From the NCBI GenBank assembly GCA_937858895.1, contig CALLZN010000263.1:1-32220 (forward strand): a stretch of DNA of 32,220 nt, in the 5' to 3' direction. The DNA comes from an uncultured bacterium. Its GTDB lineage: Bacteria; Planctomycetota; UBA1135; GCA-002748355. The notes beneath the pieces were generated by a model. That model did no database searches. It saw only the letters and a list, made by a program, of their open reading frames with translations, and was not told where the DNA came from. Position numbers and translations under genes: made by a program. How positions within the stretch are numbered: the stretch's first letter is position 1; every line of letters begins with the position of its first letter. This document shows positions 22,399-30,182 of this stretch, piece after piece.

Positions 22399-24314
22399 GC
22401 GAGACCGACACCTTCTCCTGCTCGAGCTGCGGCACGAAGTTCCGACGCGGCTCCCTCGCGCAAGGCGCCCGCGTCAAGTGCCGGAACTGTGGTACGACGA
22501 TCACCGTGCCGCCTGACGAGTTCGAGGCCCTCGAAGAGGTCCTCGAGACCCACGCCGAAGCCGCGGGCGAAGCGGCACCCGCCGCTCGTTCGAGCGCGGC
22601 GCGAGCACGCGGTGGCAAGGCCGGCCGCGGTGGCAGGACTGCGCGCAGCGGCAACGCCGCGCGTCCAGGCCAGAGCGAACGCGACAAGAAGGCACCGGTC
22701 ATGCTCTTCGCGAGCCTCGGCGCGATGGCCCTGATCGCCGGCGGCATCTGGTTCTTTACGAGCGGGAACTCGAAGCCGACCAACTCGACATCCACTGGCG
22801 AACAAAGCTCAACCGTCACCGACGCGTCCAAGCAGACGTCTGGCGACAAGCCGGCCGAAAAGACGAAGACGCCACGAGAACGCTTCGACGAAGCGCTGCG
22901 CGCCGCCGAAGCGAGCGGTGACAGCGCGACCAAGGTCGAACACTTGCGCGATGCCCTCGCCTTGGCCGAGAGCGCATCGCTCGGCGACGGCGCGTCGAGC
23001 CCCGAGAAGATCCACGAGCTCATCGTCGCCGCCGACCCGGACAACAAAGAATCACGCCTCGCGCTCGGCTACAAGCTCTACGGCGGCAAGCACCCGGACT
23101 ACGCGGGCAAGTGGGTCACGGACGCCGACTACACGCGCATCACGACCGAGTGGCAGAAACTCGAGCGCGAGCGCGAACTCAAGGAAGCGGCGGCGGCCGA
23201 CGCCGCGCGCTGGGAGACGCCCTTCGGCAAGAAGGCCAAGCGCGTCGCCGACTACTACCGCAACGACGTCAAGGATGTGCCGGGACTCGACCTGCGCTTC
23301 TACTTCGCGACCGAGAAGATTCCGCACCCCTACTTGCTGATGGTCGAGGAAGCGCAGTCACCCGACCCGACGGCGACAGCCGAGCTCATCGGCCCAGGCC
23401 TCAGTGCCCTGCGCAAACAATTCCGCGCCGCCTACGCCGACGAAACGCTGCCGAGCTGGGACGACGCCGAGTTCGTCGTGCCGGTCATGGTCTTCAAGGA
23501 CCAGAAGAGCTACGAGAACTACCGCGACCACGGGCACAAGTTCTTCCCGTCGACCGGCCTCGCAGCGGCCTTCTACACTTCGAGTGTCGACGAAGGGATC
23601 GCCGACTTCTGCCGCGGCACGCTTTACGTGTGGCAGGGCGCGAGCGAGTCGCAGTTCTACCACGAGCTCTTCCACGAGGCGACGCACCAGATCATGCACA
23701 ACGCGGCGCAGTTGCCGCGCATGCCTCCGACACCGTGGCTCCAGGAGGGCATTGCCGAGTTCTGGGGCGCCTACGAGGGCAATCAGTACTCGGGCTACAA
23801 GTTCCGCCGTGCTCTCAAAGGTCGGCAAGGCACGATCTCGAGCGCGACGGATGCCTACTTCGCCTGGAAGGCGCAACAAAAAGAAGGCAAGGGAGCCGAG
23901 GACGGGGATGCAAACGCGAAGAATGCGAAGACCTTCCTCACGCCAAAAGAGTTCCTAGGCATCGACCAGATCCGCTTTGCGCGCGCCAAGAACGCGATCG
24001 AAAACGAAAAGGCAACGCCCGAAGACCAACTGATCGTGAGCACAGTCTACGCGCTCGGCTGGGCATGGATCTTCTACTCGCACGTCGGCCCTTCGAAGGC
24101 GTCCCTCGGTGAGCCGGGCAAGTGGACCAAGGCCTTCGAAGACGTGCTCGGCCTCGAGCTGCGCTATCGCTACAACCGCGACCGGCTCGCCGAGGCCTAC
24201 GACATCAAGAGTGACGAAGATTGGGACAAGATCACCGATGACTTCTTCCTTTTCTGCGCTCGCAAGCTCCGCCGCTACATGAGTGGTGACCTCGACATTC
24301 CCGAGATGAAGTGA
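22395..24314 (+). CDS. Zinc-ribbon, single-pass membrane protein with HEATH gluzincin-like peptidase domain (DUF1570-like)
   Basis: A 639-residue protein in three parts. Residues 1-45 are a zinc ribbon with two CxxC pairs (CSSCGTKF and CRNCGTTI). A basic Ala/Gly/Arg-rich linker leads to one transmembrane helix (~101-120, VMLFASLGAMALIAGGIWFF). The C-terminal part has a coiled region and a metallopeptidase-like domain with HEATH (His427, Glu428, His431). About 20 residues later comes WLQEGIAEFWG, which supplies the Glu expected as third zinc ligand. This resembles DUF1570-type domains that are abundant in Planctomycetota. With the ribbon cytosolic, the peptidase would face the periplasm. The ATG overlaps the beta-lactamase-like stop (ATGA), and a TAACAT box lies 6 nt before it. 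The two may act together on envelope substrates (inference). Confidence 0.85.
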   Translation: MSETDTFSCSSCGTKFRRGSLAQGARVKCRNCGTTITVPPDEFEALEEVLETHAEAAGEAAPAARSSAARARGGKAGRGGRTARSGNAARPGQSERDKKAPVMLFASLGAMALIAGGIWFFTSGNSKPTNSTSTGEQSSTVTDASKQTSGDKPAEKTKTPRERFDEALRAAEASGDSATKVEHLRDALALAESASLGDGASSPEKIHELIVAADPDNKESRLALGYKLYGGKHPDYAGKWVTDADYTRITTEWQKLERERELKEAAAADAARWETPFGKKAKRVADYYRNDVKDVPGLDLRFYFATEKIPHPYLLMVEEAQSPDPTATAELIGPGLSALRKQFRAAYADETLPSWDDAEFVVPVMVFKDQKSYENYRDHGHKFFPSTGLAAAFYTSSVDEGIADFCRGTLYVWQGASESQFYHELFHEATHQIMHNAAQLPRMPPTPWLQEGIAEFWGAYEGNQYSGYKFRRALKGRQGTISSATDAYFAWKAQQKEGKGAEDGDANAKNAKTFLTPKEFLGIDQIRFARAKNAIENEKATPEDQLIVSTVYALGWAWIFYSHVGPSKASLGEPGKWTKAFEDVLGLELRYRYNRDRLAEAYDIKSDEDWDKITDDFFLFCARKLRRYMSGDLDIPEMK

Positions 24315-24380
24315 TGCGGCGTGCAGCAACGCGCCGATAGCAACGAACGAAACGACAGACCCCCCACTTCCGAGACAGCC

Positions 24381-25298
24381 ATGACCGAACGCGTCGACCA
24401 AATTCTCTCTTGGTACGAATCCGACTCACCAGGCGTGCTCGCCAAGCTGCGCACGATGCTCATGCATGGCCGCCTCGGCGGCAGCGGCAAGATGGTCATC
24501 CTGCCCGTCGACCAAGGTTTCGAGCACGGACCGGCGCGCTCGTTCGCGAAGAACCCCGCGGGCTACGACCCGCACTACCACTTCAAGCTCGCGATCGAGT
24601 CCGGCTGCAACGCCTACGCGGCGCCACTCGGCTTCCTCGAGCAGGGCGCTCGCACCTTTGCTGGCCGCATCCCGACCATCCTGAAGCTCAACAACTCGGA
24701 CAGCCTCGTCTCGACGAAGGACCCTTGTCCGGCCGTGACGGCTTCGATCGAGGACGCCTTGCGCCTCGGTTGCTCGGCCATCGGTTACACGATTTATCCG
24801 GGCAGCATCGAGCGCAACCTCATGTACGAGAACTTGCGCATCCTCATCCAGGAAGCAAAGGAAGTCGGCTTGCCGACCGTGCTCTGGGCTTATCCGCGTG
24901 GAACAGCCCTGACCAAAGTCGGGGAGACCGCGACCGACGTCGTGGCTTACGCAGCGCAGATCTCGGCCCAGCTCGGTGCCCACATCATCAAGGTGAAGCC
25001 ACCGACCGCTGACCTCGAGCAGGCTGAGGCCAAGAAGGTCTACGAGAGCGAGAAGATCGCGGTCGGCACGCTCGCCGAGCGTATCCGCCACGTCGTTCAG
25101 TCAGCCTTCGACGGCAAGCGCATCGTGATCTTCTCGGGCGGGCCCGCGAAGGGCACGGACGAGGTCCTCGAAGAAGTCCGGGCGCTCGCCGCCGGCGGAA
25201 GCTTCGGTTCGATCATGGGCCGCAACGCCTTCCAGCGCCCGATGAAGGACGCGATCACGCTGCTCCACCAGATCATGGACATCTACGCCGACGCGTGA
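24381..25298 (+). CDS. fbaB: Class I fructose-bisphosphate aldolase (FbaB type)
   Basis: Cleaves fructose-1,6-bisphosphate to dihydroxyacetone phosphate and glyceraldehyde-3-phosphate through a Lys Schiff base. The 305-residue protein belongs to the archaeal/DhnA-like class I family. ILPVDQGFEHGPARSF binds substrate, and GFLEQGARTFAG and IGYTIYPGSIERN follow. The Schiff-base Lys is expected in AHIIKVKPPTAD. The phosphate-binding end has IFSGGPAKGTDE and GSIMGRNAFQRP. ATG at 24381 is the likely start; a GTG at 24321 would add 20 low-complexity residues. No ribosome-binding site is obvious before either. It stands alone between the membrane peptidase (66 bp upstream) and the HEAT-like gene (133 bp downstream). 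Confidence 0.93.
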   Translation: MTERVDQILSWYESDSPGVLAKLRTMLMHGRLGGSGKMVILPVDQGFEHGPARSFAKNPAGYDPHYHFKLAIESGCNAYAAPLGFLEQGARTFAGRIPTILKLNNSDSLVSTKDPCPAVTASIEDALRLGCSAIGYTIYPGSIERNLMYENLRILIQEAKEVGLPTVLWAYPRGTALTKVGETATDVVAYAAQISAQLGAHIIKVKPPTADLEQAEAKKVYESEKIAVGTLAERIRHVVQSAFDGKRIVIFSGGPAKGTDEVLEEVRALAAGGSFGSIMGRNAFQRPMKDAITLLHQIMDIYADA

Positions 25299-25300
25299 GT

Positions 25301-25349
25301 CGGGCACTCTGCCCGGCTACGTCCCAAGGCAGCGGAAGGACAGCCGGGC
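25301..25349 (+). promoter_or_regulatory. Two overlapping, mutually exclusive hairpins after fbaB
   Basis: CGGGC (25301-25305) pairs with GCCCG (25311-25315) in a small hairpin immediately after the fbaB stop. GCCCGGCT (25311-25318) pairs instead with AGCCGGGC (25342-25349) in an 8-bp stem with a 23-nt loop. Both use the same central strand, so only one can form. This could be a simple processing or termination structure, or an attenuator-like switch before the HEAT-like gene. No U-tract follows either stem. Confidence 0.4.
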
Positions 25350-25431
25350 TCGGGAGGCGCTTGAGATCGAAGCTCAGGATGCCGATCAGGGACATGACCC
25401 TAGAGGGCCTGGCCTCGCGCCGCCCCGAAGC

Positions 25432-27408
25432 ATGTCCGAGCACCACCCAGCAAGCACGCAAGTCGACCTGAGCGCCGCGACGACTTCGGACCAGACCGAA
25501 GCCGCGCTCGCCGTTGCGCTCACGCTCGTCGACTACCTCAAGGCCTACGCGCTGTACCCAGCGGGTAATCATCGCGTCGCGACGAACTGCCAGCGCGTCG
25601 TCGACCAGATCCGGCAAGCCGTCGCCGCTGATCCCGCGCTGCCGGACCATCGCTTCGTCTTTCAAGGCGATGAGTATGTCACCGGCGAAATCCGCATCTC
25701 GTGCCAAAGCGATCCGCGTCTCGAGTGGTTGCGCGAACGCTTCGACCGCTGCGCGCTCGCGGGCCTGGCCTTCTCGCCGGACACCGAAGTCGATGCTTTG
25801 GCCGTCTTCGCTCAGCGCTTCTTCGACATCGTGCGCGAGCGACCCAAGAACCCTCAGTTCGACGACTACTGGGAAGAGTCGATCTTCGGAATCGCGCCGC
25901 TCGAACGTCGCTACGACGGTCAGTTCTCCGGCGACGCAGACTCGAACCGTGCAGACATAGCGGAGTGGCTGCTCCAAGGTTCCGACAGCAGCAAGCTCTT
26001 GACCGAGATGCTGCGACGCAGCTCGCGCATCGCCAACCGCATCGAGAGCATCGAAGGCCGCCTTCGACAACTCGCGGACGAGCGCGAGAAGTCCGGCACG
26101 AGCTACGAAGGAGTCGAGGTCGATGTCCTCGAGCAAGTCCTCAAGACCCTGCCCCTCGAGGTGCTCGGCGACGGGCCGACGATCGTCAAGATCGTCGACG
26201 AGGTGCTCACGAAGCTGGAAGAGAGCATCGCCAACAGCGCGCTCGAGACCGGCACACTCGAGCTCGGCAAGCTCTTGGGCTCGATCAGCCAGCGCTTCTT
26301 CGCGTTGAAAGGTGATCCGAATGCGCCCAACACGAAGCCGAAGAAGCACGAGAAAGAAGCGAAACGAGAACTCGGTCATGCCGGCGACGAGCGCATCACG
26401 GACGACACTTCGCTGCTCTTCGATGAACTCGCGACCCTGCCACCCTGGGAGGGCATCGAGCTGGGCGAAGAGAGCGAGGAACAGCTCGGTGAGATCTACG
26501 CGGTCTACCTCACCTTCCTCGTTCACGTCGACGAGCCGCACGCGCTCACGCGGATTCGCCGCCTCTTGCGCGGCCTGCTGTCGCGCGAAGAGGCGATCTT
26601 CCCCGCCGTCGCCGCCAACTACTTGACGTGGTGCGAGTCACAAGCCGAAGAGCATGGTGATTGGACGGCCTTCGATCGCTTCGTCGACCTCGTCGAAGAA
26701 GCCGGTTGCCCGGAGCTGCTGACCGAACTCGGCCAACTCGAACTCGGCAGCCTGGTCCAGCGCTTCCCGCGCACCTTCTTCGCCTTCGTCGACGCGACGG
26801 ATCCTCGTCGCAATCCGCGGGACGCCGAGAAGCTCTACCAGTTGCTCGAGCTCCTCGACCCGGACCGCATCACCGCCGCCGAAAAGGACCTGCGCGATGG
26901 GCTCCAGAAGAAAGACCGCGCCGAGAAGATCTTGGCCGTGGCTCGACCGCGCATCATGCCCTTCCTCCAGATGCTGCTCACACAGGACCGTGAGCGGTGG
27001 ATGCCCATGGCTGCCAAGTTCATCTCGGAGCTCCCGACGCAGCTTTCCGAGGCGGATGTCTTCCGCTTGCTAACGCCGGACGAGCTGCCCCCCGATTGGA
27101 CGGCGCTCTATCTGCGAGCGGTCGTGGACTCGAGCGCGCGGACGACTTTGCGGGCCAGGACGGCAGAACTCGTAGCCGACTACCTCGACACGACGGCCTT
27201 CGATCCTGCGATGGTCGACGCGCGGCTCTGGGGGATTCAGCTGCTGGGTCGCCTGCCCTGCTCGAGCTCCACGAAGGCCCTTCATCGCATCCTGAGTCGC
27301 AAGAAGCTCTTCGGCATGAAGAAGGAAGATCCGGTCGTTCGCGAAGCGGCGGAGATCTCGCTCAAATCGATCGAGGCGGCGTTGTCGCCAGGAGGTCGCC
27401 GTGTGTGA
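25432..27408 (+). CDS. Large helical-repeat (HEAT-like) protein with N-terminal domain shared with the HD-GYP neighbour
   Basis: A 658-residue cytosolic protein, almost entirely helical by its heptad-like Leu/Ala pattern. It ends in helical pairs resembling HEAT repeats (VDARLWGIQLLGRLPCSSSTKALHRILSR, then DPVVREAAEISLKSIEAAL). Residues ~18-130 form a separate domain with LKAYALYPAGNHRV, then FVFQGDEYVTGEIRIS and GLAFSPDTEVDALAVFAQRF. The next gene's N-terminus has a similar succession. ATG at 25432 is the first credible start. The last 8 bp overlap the HD-GYP gene, whose ribosome-binding site lies inside this gene. I infer a scaffold or signal partner of the HD-GYP protein. HEAT is a structural guess and the biochemical role is unknown. 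Confidence 0.82.
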   Translation: MSEHHPASTQVDLSAATTSDQTEAALAVALTLVDYLKAYALYPAGNHRVATNCQRVVDQIRQAVAADPALPDHRFVFQGDEYVTGEIRISCQSDPRLEWLRERFDRCALAGLAFSPDTEVDALAVFAQRFFDIVRERPKNPQFDDYWEESIFGIAPLERRYDGQFSGDADSNRADIAEWLLQGSDSSKLLTEMLRRSSRIANRIESIEGRLRQLADEREKSGTSYEGVEVDVLEQVLKTLPLEVLGDGPTIVKIVDEVLTKLEESIANSALETGTLELGKLLGSISQRFFALKGDPNAPNTKPKKHEKEAKRELGHAGDERITDDTSLLFDELATLPPWEGIELGEESEEQLGEIYAVYLTFLVHVDEPHALTRIRRLLRGLLSREEAIFPAVAANYLTWCESQAEEHGDWTAFDRFVDLVEEAGCPELLTELGQLELGSLVQRFPRTFFAFVDATDPRRNPRDAEKLYQLLELLDPDRITAAEKDLRDGLQKKDRAEKILAVARPRIMPFLQMLLTQDRERWMPMAAKFISELPTQLSEADVFRLLTPDELPPDWTALYLRAVVDSSARTTLRARTAELVADYLDTTAFDPAMVDARLWGIQLLGRLPCSSSTKALHRILSRKKLFGMKKEDPVVREAAEISLKSIEAALSPGGRRV

Positions 27409-28819
27409 TGTCGGCTATGACCAGGAAGCTCTCGGCGGTGTCGATGGCTTCCTCGACGAACTCATCGTTGCGCTCGTCAATGGCCGGGTTTACTCGGAGA
27501 CGCACCCACGCCTTCGCGACACGCTGAGCGGTCTCGTCAAGCGCCTCGAGCAACACGCTGCGTCAGCTGCAGGCTCCTCGATCGAAGTCGGCGTCGTTGA
27601 CGGCTACCTCATCCACGACGGAAGGCCGTTGATGTCGGCGACTTTGTCCGCCCAACGGCTCATCGACCCGATCACGCGCGCAGGCAGTGGTGGGCTGATC
27701 TTCGACCGCGGCGCGAGCTTCGAAGACTTCGTCGCGATCGTCCGCCTTCTCAACGCGCGGCCGCAGGAGCAGGGCAAGGACTGGTCCGAGGCCAACACGA
27801 TCCTGGAGAAGAGTGGCTGTCGACGCATACGCTTGCTGCCACCGCTGAGCCTCGCGAGCTGCGCGAAGCGCACCGAGGGCTTCGGTGACTCACAGCGCGT
27901 CGAGACCGAGCTGGAGCTGCCGCTCGAGATCTACCAGGGAGTCATCAATCTTCTACAGAGCGTGAGTATCGCTGTCTGCCGCGGCAAGAGCTTCAAGCTC
28001 GACACCGTGCGCGGCGAGATCGAGCGCATCATGAAGCGCATCGAAGTCGACCCGGCATCGATGCTCGAGGTCGCTCGTTACGAACAGTACGACGCCTTCA
28101 CGTTCGGCCATTCGGTCCGCGTGTGCTTCCTCGCCGTCATCTTCGCGAAGGCGCTAACACCCGACCTGCGCTTGCAAGAACGCGTCGGACTCGCCGGCCT
28201 CCTGCACGACATCGGCAAGGCGAAGGTCCCCTTCGAGATCGTGCACGCGCCCGGCCGCCTCAGCGAAGAAGAGAAGCTCGAGATGCAGCTCCACACGGTG
28301 CACGGCGCGCGCACGCTGCTCGACGTCGGCGACGCCGACCCTGTCGCGGTCGCGACGGCGTTCTCCCATCACAAGACGATGGACGATCGTGGCTATCCGA
28401 AGACGGGTTTCTGGGCACCGCGCAGCCCGATGACCAAGATCGTCAAGATCTGCGATGTCTACGAAGCACTGACCGCCGTGCGTCCGTACAAGCCTGCGAT
28501 GTCACCGGTTCGCGCCTATCGCATCATGCTCTCGATGCGCAACCACTTCGACCTGCCGCTCCTACGTCGCTTCATCGAGACCAATGGCATACACCCGGTT
28601 GGCACCGAGGTGCGGCTCAACACCGGCGAGTTCGCTGAGGTCGTGAAGCAGACCGACGACCTACATCGACCGATCGTGCTCTTGACCAAGGATCGCGAAG
28701 GCAACGAGCTCGACGTCCTCGACCGCACACGCTTCGACTTGAGCGGTGACGCAAGGACCGAGCGTTGGGTCGCGCTCGAGCACGAACCCGCGCTCGAGGT
28801 CGTCGGCGCCGAGGCCTGA
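27401..28819 (+). CDS. HD-GYP domain protein, probable cyclic-di-GMP phosphodiesterase
   Basis: A 472-residue cytosolic protein. HD-GYP proteins hydrolyse cyclic-di-GMP or related signals. Residues ~10-130 are an accessory domain (LVNGRVYSETHPRLRDTL, VVDGYLIHDGRPLMS, GLIFDRGASFEDFVAIV) that parallels the N-terminus of the preceding protein. The HD-GYP core runs from ~225: FTFGHSVRV, LLHDIGKAKVP (His269, Asp270), HTVHGARTL, SHHKTMDDRGYP (GYP 331-333), KICDVYEALTAVRPYK. All main metal ligands and the GYP triplet are present, so it should be active. The start is GTG at 27401, fixed by AGGAGGT 4 nt upstream inside the previous gene. There is no receiver domain, and input presumably comes through the N-terminal domain or the HEAT-like partner. 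Confidence 0.92.
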   Translation: MCDVGYDQEALGGVDGFLDELIVALVNGRVYSETHPRLRDTLSGLVKRLEQHAASAAGSSIEVGVVDGYLIHDGRPLMSATLSAQRLIDPITRAGSGGLIFDRGASFEDFVAIVRLLNARPQEQGKDWSEANTILEKSGCRRIRLLPPLSLASCAKRTEGFGDSQRVETELELPLEIYQGVINLLQSVSIAVCRGKSFKLDTVRGEIERIMKRIEVDPASMLEVARYEQYDAFTFGHSVRVCFLAVIFAKALTPDLRLQERVGLAGLLHDIGKAKVPFEIVHAPGRLSEEEKLEMQLHTVHGARTLLDVGDADPVAVATAFSHHKTMDDRGYPKTGFWAPRSPMTKIVKICDVYEALTAVRPYKPAMSPVRAYRIMLSMRNHFDLPLLRRFIETNGIHPVGTEVRLNTGEFAEVVKQTDDLHRPIVLLTKDREGNELDVLDRTRFDLSGDARTERWVALEHEPALEVVGAEA

Positions 28820-28932
28820 CTGCATCCAGGTCGCTCGAGCGCCACGGCGGGCCTTCGATTCGGGCATGGGCTCCTTCCTACCTCCTCGACGTACCTAGCG
28901 ACCGTCGCCGTGCAACGTGAGGACCTCTGCTC

Positions 28933-28962
28933 TTGACCCGACGGCCTCAGCGCGGCTAACCT
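28933..28962 (+). promoter_or_regulatory. Promoter of the tRNA-Val gene
   Basis: TTGACC (28933-28938) and TAACCT (28957-28962) are separated by 18 bp, a good sigma-70-type match. It lies about 65 bp before the mature tRNA, giving a plausible precursor 5' leader. The remaining part of the 209-bp gap after the HD-GYP stop shows nothing else I can name. Confidence 0.55.
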
Positions 28963-29028
28963 GCTCGCCCGCCGAGGACTCTCACGAGGGTCCGGAGCGC
29001 CCAGCCGCCCTGGGGCAGTTCACACCAG

Positions 29029-29104
29029 GGGCCGTTAACTCAGTTGGTAGAGTGCGACTATCACAAGGTCGAAGTCACTGGTTCGAGTCCAGTACGGCCC
29101 ACCA
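29029..29104 (+). tRNA. tRNA-Val (anticodon CAC)
   Basis: A complete cloverleaf can be folded. The acceptor is GGGCCGT with ACGGCCC, and the D arm is ACTC/GAGT. The anticodon stem is CGACT/GGTCG around the 7-nt loop ATCACAA, giving anticodon CAC at 29062-29064 (reads GUG, valine). The T arm is ACTGG/CCAGT with loop TTCGAGT. Discriminator A is followed by an encoded CCA. Promoter upstream and hairpin downstream suggest a single-gene unit. Confidence 0.96.
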
Positions 29105-29110
29105 AGCAAG

Positions 29111-29154
29111 AAGCCCGGTTCAACACGGTTCGCCGTGCGCCGGGCTTCGTCATT
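29111..29154 (+). terminator. Terminator hairpin after tRNA-Val
   Basis: AAGCCCGG (29111-29118) pairs with CCGGGCTT (29140-29147). Inside it CACGG (29124-29128) and CCGTG (29133-29137) pair around a TTCG tetraloop. The following bases are only moderately T-rich (CGTCATTTCT), so it is an imperfect but likely intrinsic terminator. Confidence 0.7.
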
Positions 29155-29280
29155 TCTGGACCACGCCTTGTCTTCTCAAGGTGGCAGTCGTGCGACAGGG
29201 CGTTAGGTGATGCGTAGGGTCGTGACTCGTATCTCTTCTTGCCTGCGACGGTGCAGGTTCACACGGCAATACATGCCATG

Positions 29281-29297
29281 CATCTGTCCCACAGATG
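29281..29297. promoter_or_regulatory. 7-3-7 inverted repeat upstream of the EF-hand gene
   Basis: CATCTGT, CCC, ACAGATG is an exact inverted repeat located 29 bp before the ATG of the small EF-hand gene. It lies in the 5' leader or promoter and could be an operator or a leader hairpin. The rest of the ~170-bp region between the tRNA terminator and this gene has no clear consensus promoter. Confidence 0.4.
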
Positions 29298-29326
29298 TTC
29301 CAAACGCCAGAGACAGGAAGAGAGAG

Positions 29327-29587
29327 ATGATCCGACTGATGCTAACGACCGCCCTCACCGCCTTTACTTTCACGACCCTCGCAACGACGGCAACGGCCCA
29401 GCGCGGCGGTGACAAGGCGATCGACAAGATCTTCGAGCGCCTCGACACGAACAAGGACGGCAAGATCACGAGCGAAGAAGCCGGCGAGCGCTGGGCACGC
29501 CTCAGCAAGGCCGACACGAACGAAGACGGCGGCGTGACCAAGGACGAACTCGCGGCGAGCATGAAGAACCGCAAGCGCCGCCGCTGA
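29327..29587 (+). CDS. Small exported EF-hand protein
   Basis: An 86-residue protein. Residues 1-24 form a Sec signal peptide (LMLTTALTAFTFTTLATTATA, cleavage before Gln25). The mature ~60 residues hold two EF-hand calcium loops: DTNKDGKITSEE (Asp40-Glu51) and DTNEDGGVTKDE (Asp63-Glu74), both with the right acidic positions. The end is very basic (KNRKRRR). It probably binds calcium in the periplasm, as a sensor, buffer or structural piece. ATG at 29327 is fixed by an AGGAAGAGAG purine tract just upstream; the longer frame from 29207 lacks this. It converges, with a 10-bp gap, on the thioredoxin-like/Cu-monooxygenase pair, whose larger member also carries EF-hands. Confidence 0.88.
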   Translation: MIRLMLTTALTAFTFTTLATTATAQRGGDKAIDKIFERLDTNKDGKITSEEAGERWARLSKADTNEDGGVTKDELAASMKNRKRRR

Positions 29588-29597
29588 TTGAAGCTGA

Positions 29598-30182
29598 TCA
29601 ATCGATCACAGGCACAGAGCAACCAACGGCCGCAGTGCGGGCACGCGGAATCGTCTGCCCGCTCGAGACTGCATCGAGAGCTGCACGGAGATCATGCGTC
29701 CGTGCAGCTCGTCGCTTTTGTCCGAGTTCGGCCCATTGATCGTCGATGCGCCCTCGATAGGCGAGCTCGGCTCCGCGAAGCACAACAGCGACTTCGGGCG
29801 TGATCGTGATACCCAAGGCGCGCACGAAGGCATGCTTGGCATCGATCAGGATCGGGGCAGCATCTATGCCGTAAAGGCGTGCGTGCTCGCGCGCCGCTTC
29901 CACAGTGAGGTCGGGATCGACGTGCACGATGTAGAAGTCGAAGCCCTTGCTCGCATACGCATCGATGATGGCGCGAAGCTCTGGCGCATAGGCATTGGCG
30001 ATCGGACAGTCCGTCGTGATGAAGAAGAGCACGTTCGCGCGCGCTTCGCGCTTCGGCTCGAGCGGTTGCCGCCGTTCCCCGCTCAGGTCCACGATCGACA
30101 TTGCGCGCTCGCCGGCCGGATCGCTCGCCACAGTGCACGCGCCGACCAAGAGGCAAGCGAGAGAGAGCGCGCTGCGTCTCAT
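29598..30182 (-). CDS. Thioredoxin-fold (redoxin-like) lipoprotein
   Basis: A 194-residue predicted lipoprotein with signal and lipobox LVGAC (Cys16). The thioredoxin fold follows: ANVLFFITTDCPIANAYAPEL (active-site Cys59), then FDFYIVHVDPDLT and LGITITPEVAVVL (cis-Pro region). Instead of a CxxC it has one Cys in TDCPIAN, and a second Cys188 at the C-terminus in VGCSVPVID. Redoxin domains with TDCPI-N-YAPE and a late GC are known to me as the N-terminal part of planctomycete-type cytochrome/Cu-monooxygenase fusions. Here the domain is a separate gene, its ATG overlapping the stop of that partner in an ATGA, so coupled translation is likely. Electron transfer or copper delivery to the partner is inference. 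Confidence 0.85.
   Translation of the reverse strand: MRRSALSLACLLVGACTVASDPAGERAMSIVDLSGERRQPLEPKREARANVLFFITTDCPIANAYAPELRAIIDAYASKGFDFYIVHVDPDLTVEAAREHARLYGIDAAPILIDAKHAFVRALGITITPEVAVVLRGAELAYRGRIDDQWAELGQKRRAARTHDLRAALDAVSSGQTIPRARTAAVGCSVPVID

Noticed and set aside
25273-26541. A 422-codon minus-strand open frame over the HEAT-like gene
   Set aside because: It is the antisense shadow of the HEAT-like gene. The composition is typical of such shadows and it has no ribosome-binding site or motif.
29586-29603. GATTGA/TCAATC inverted repeat between the EF-hand and redoxin genes
   Set aside because: A six-pair AT-rich stem without a T-run is too weak to call a bidirectional terminator.
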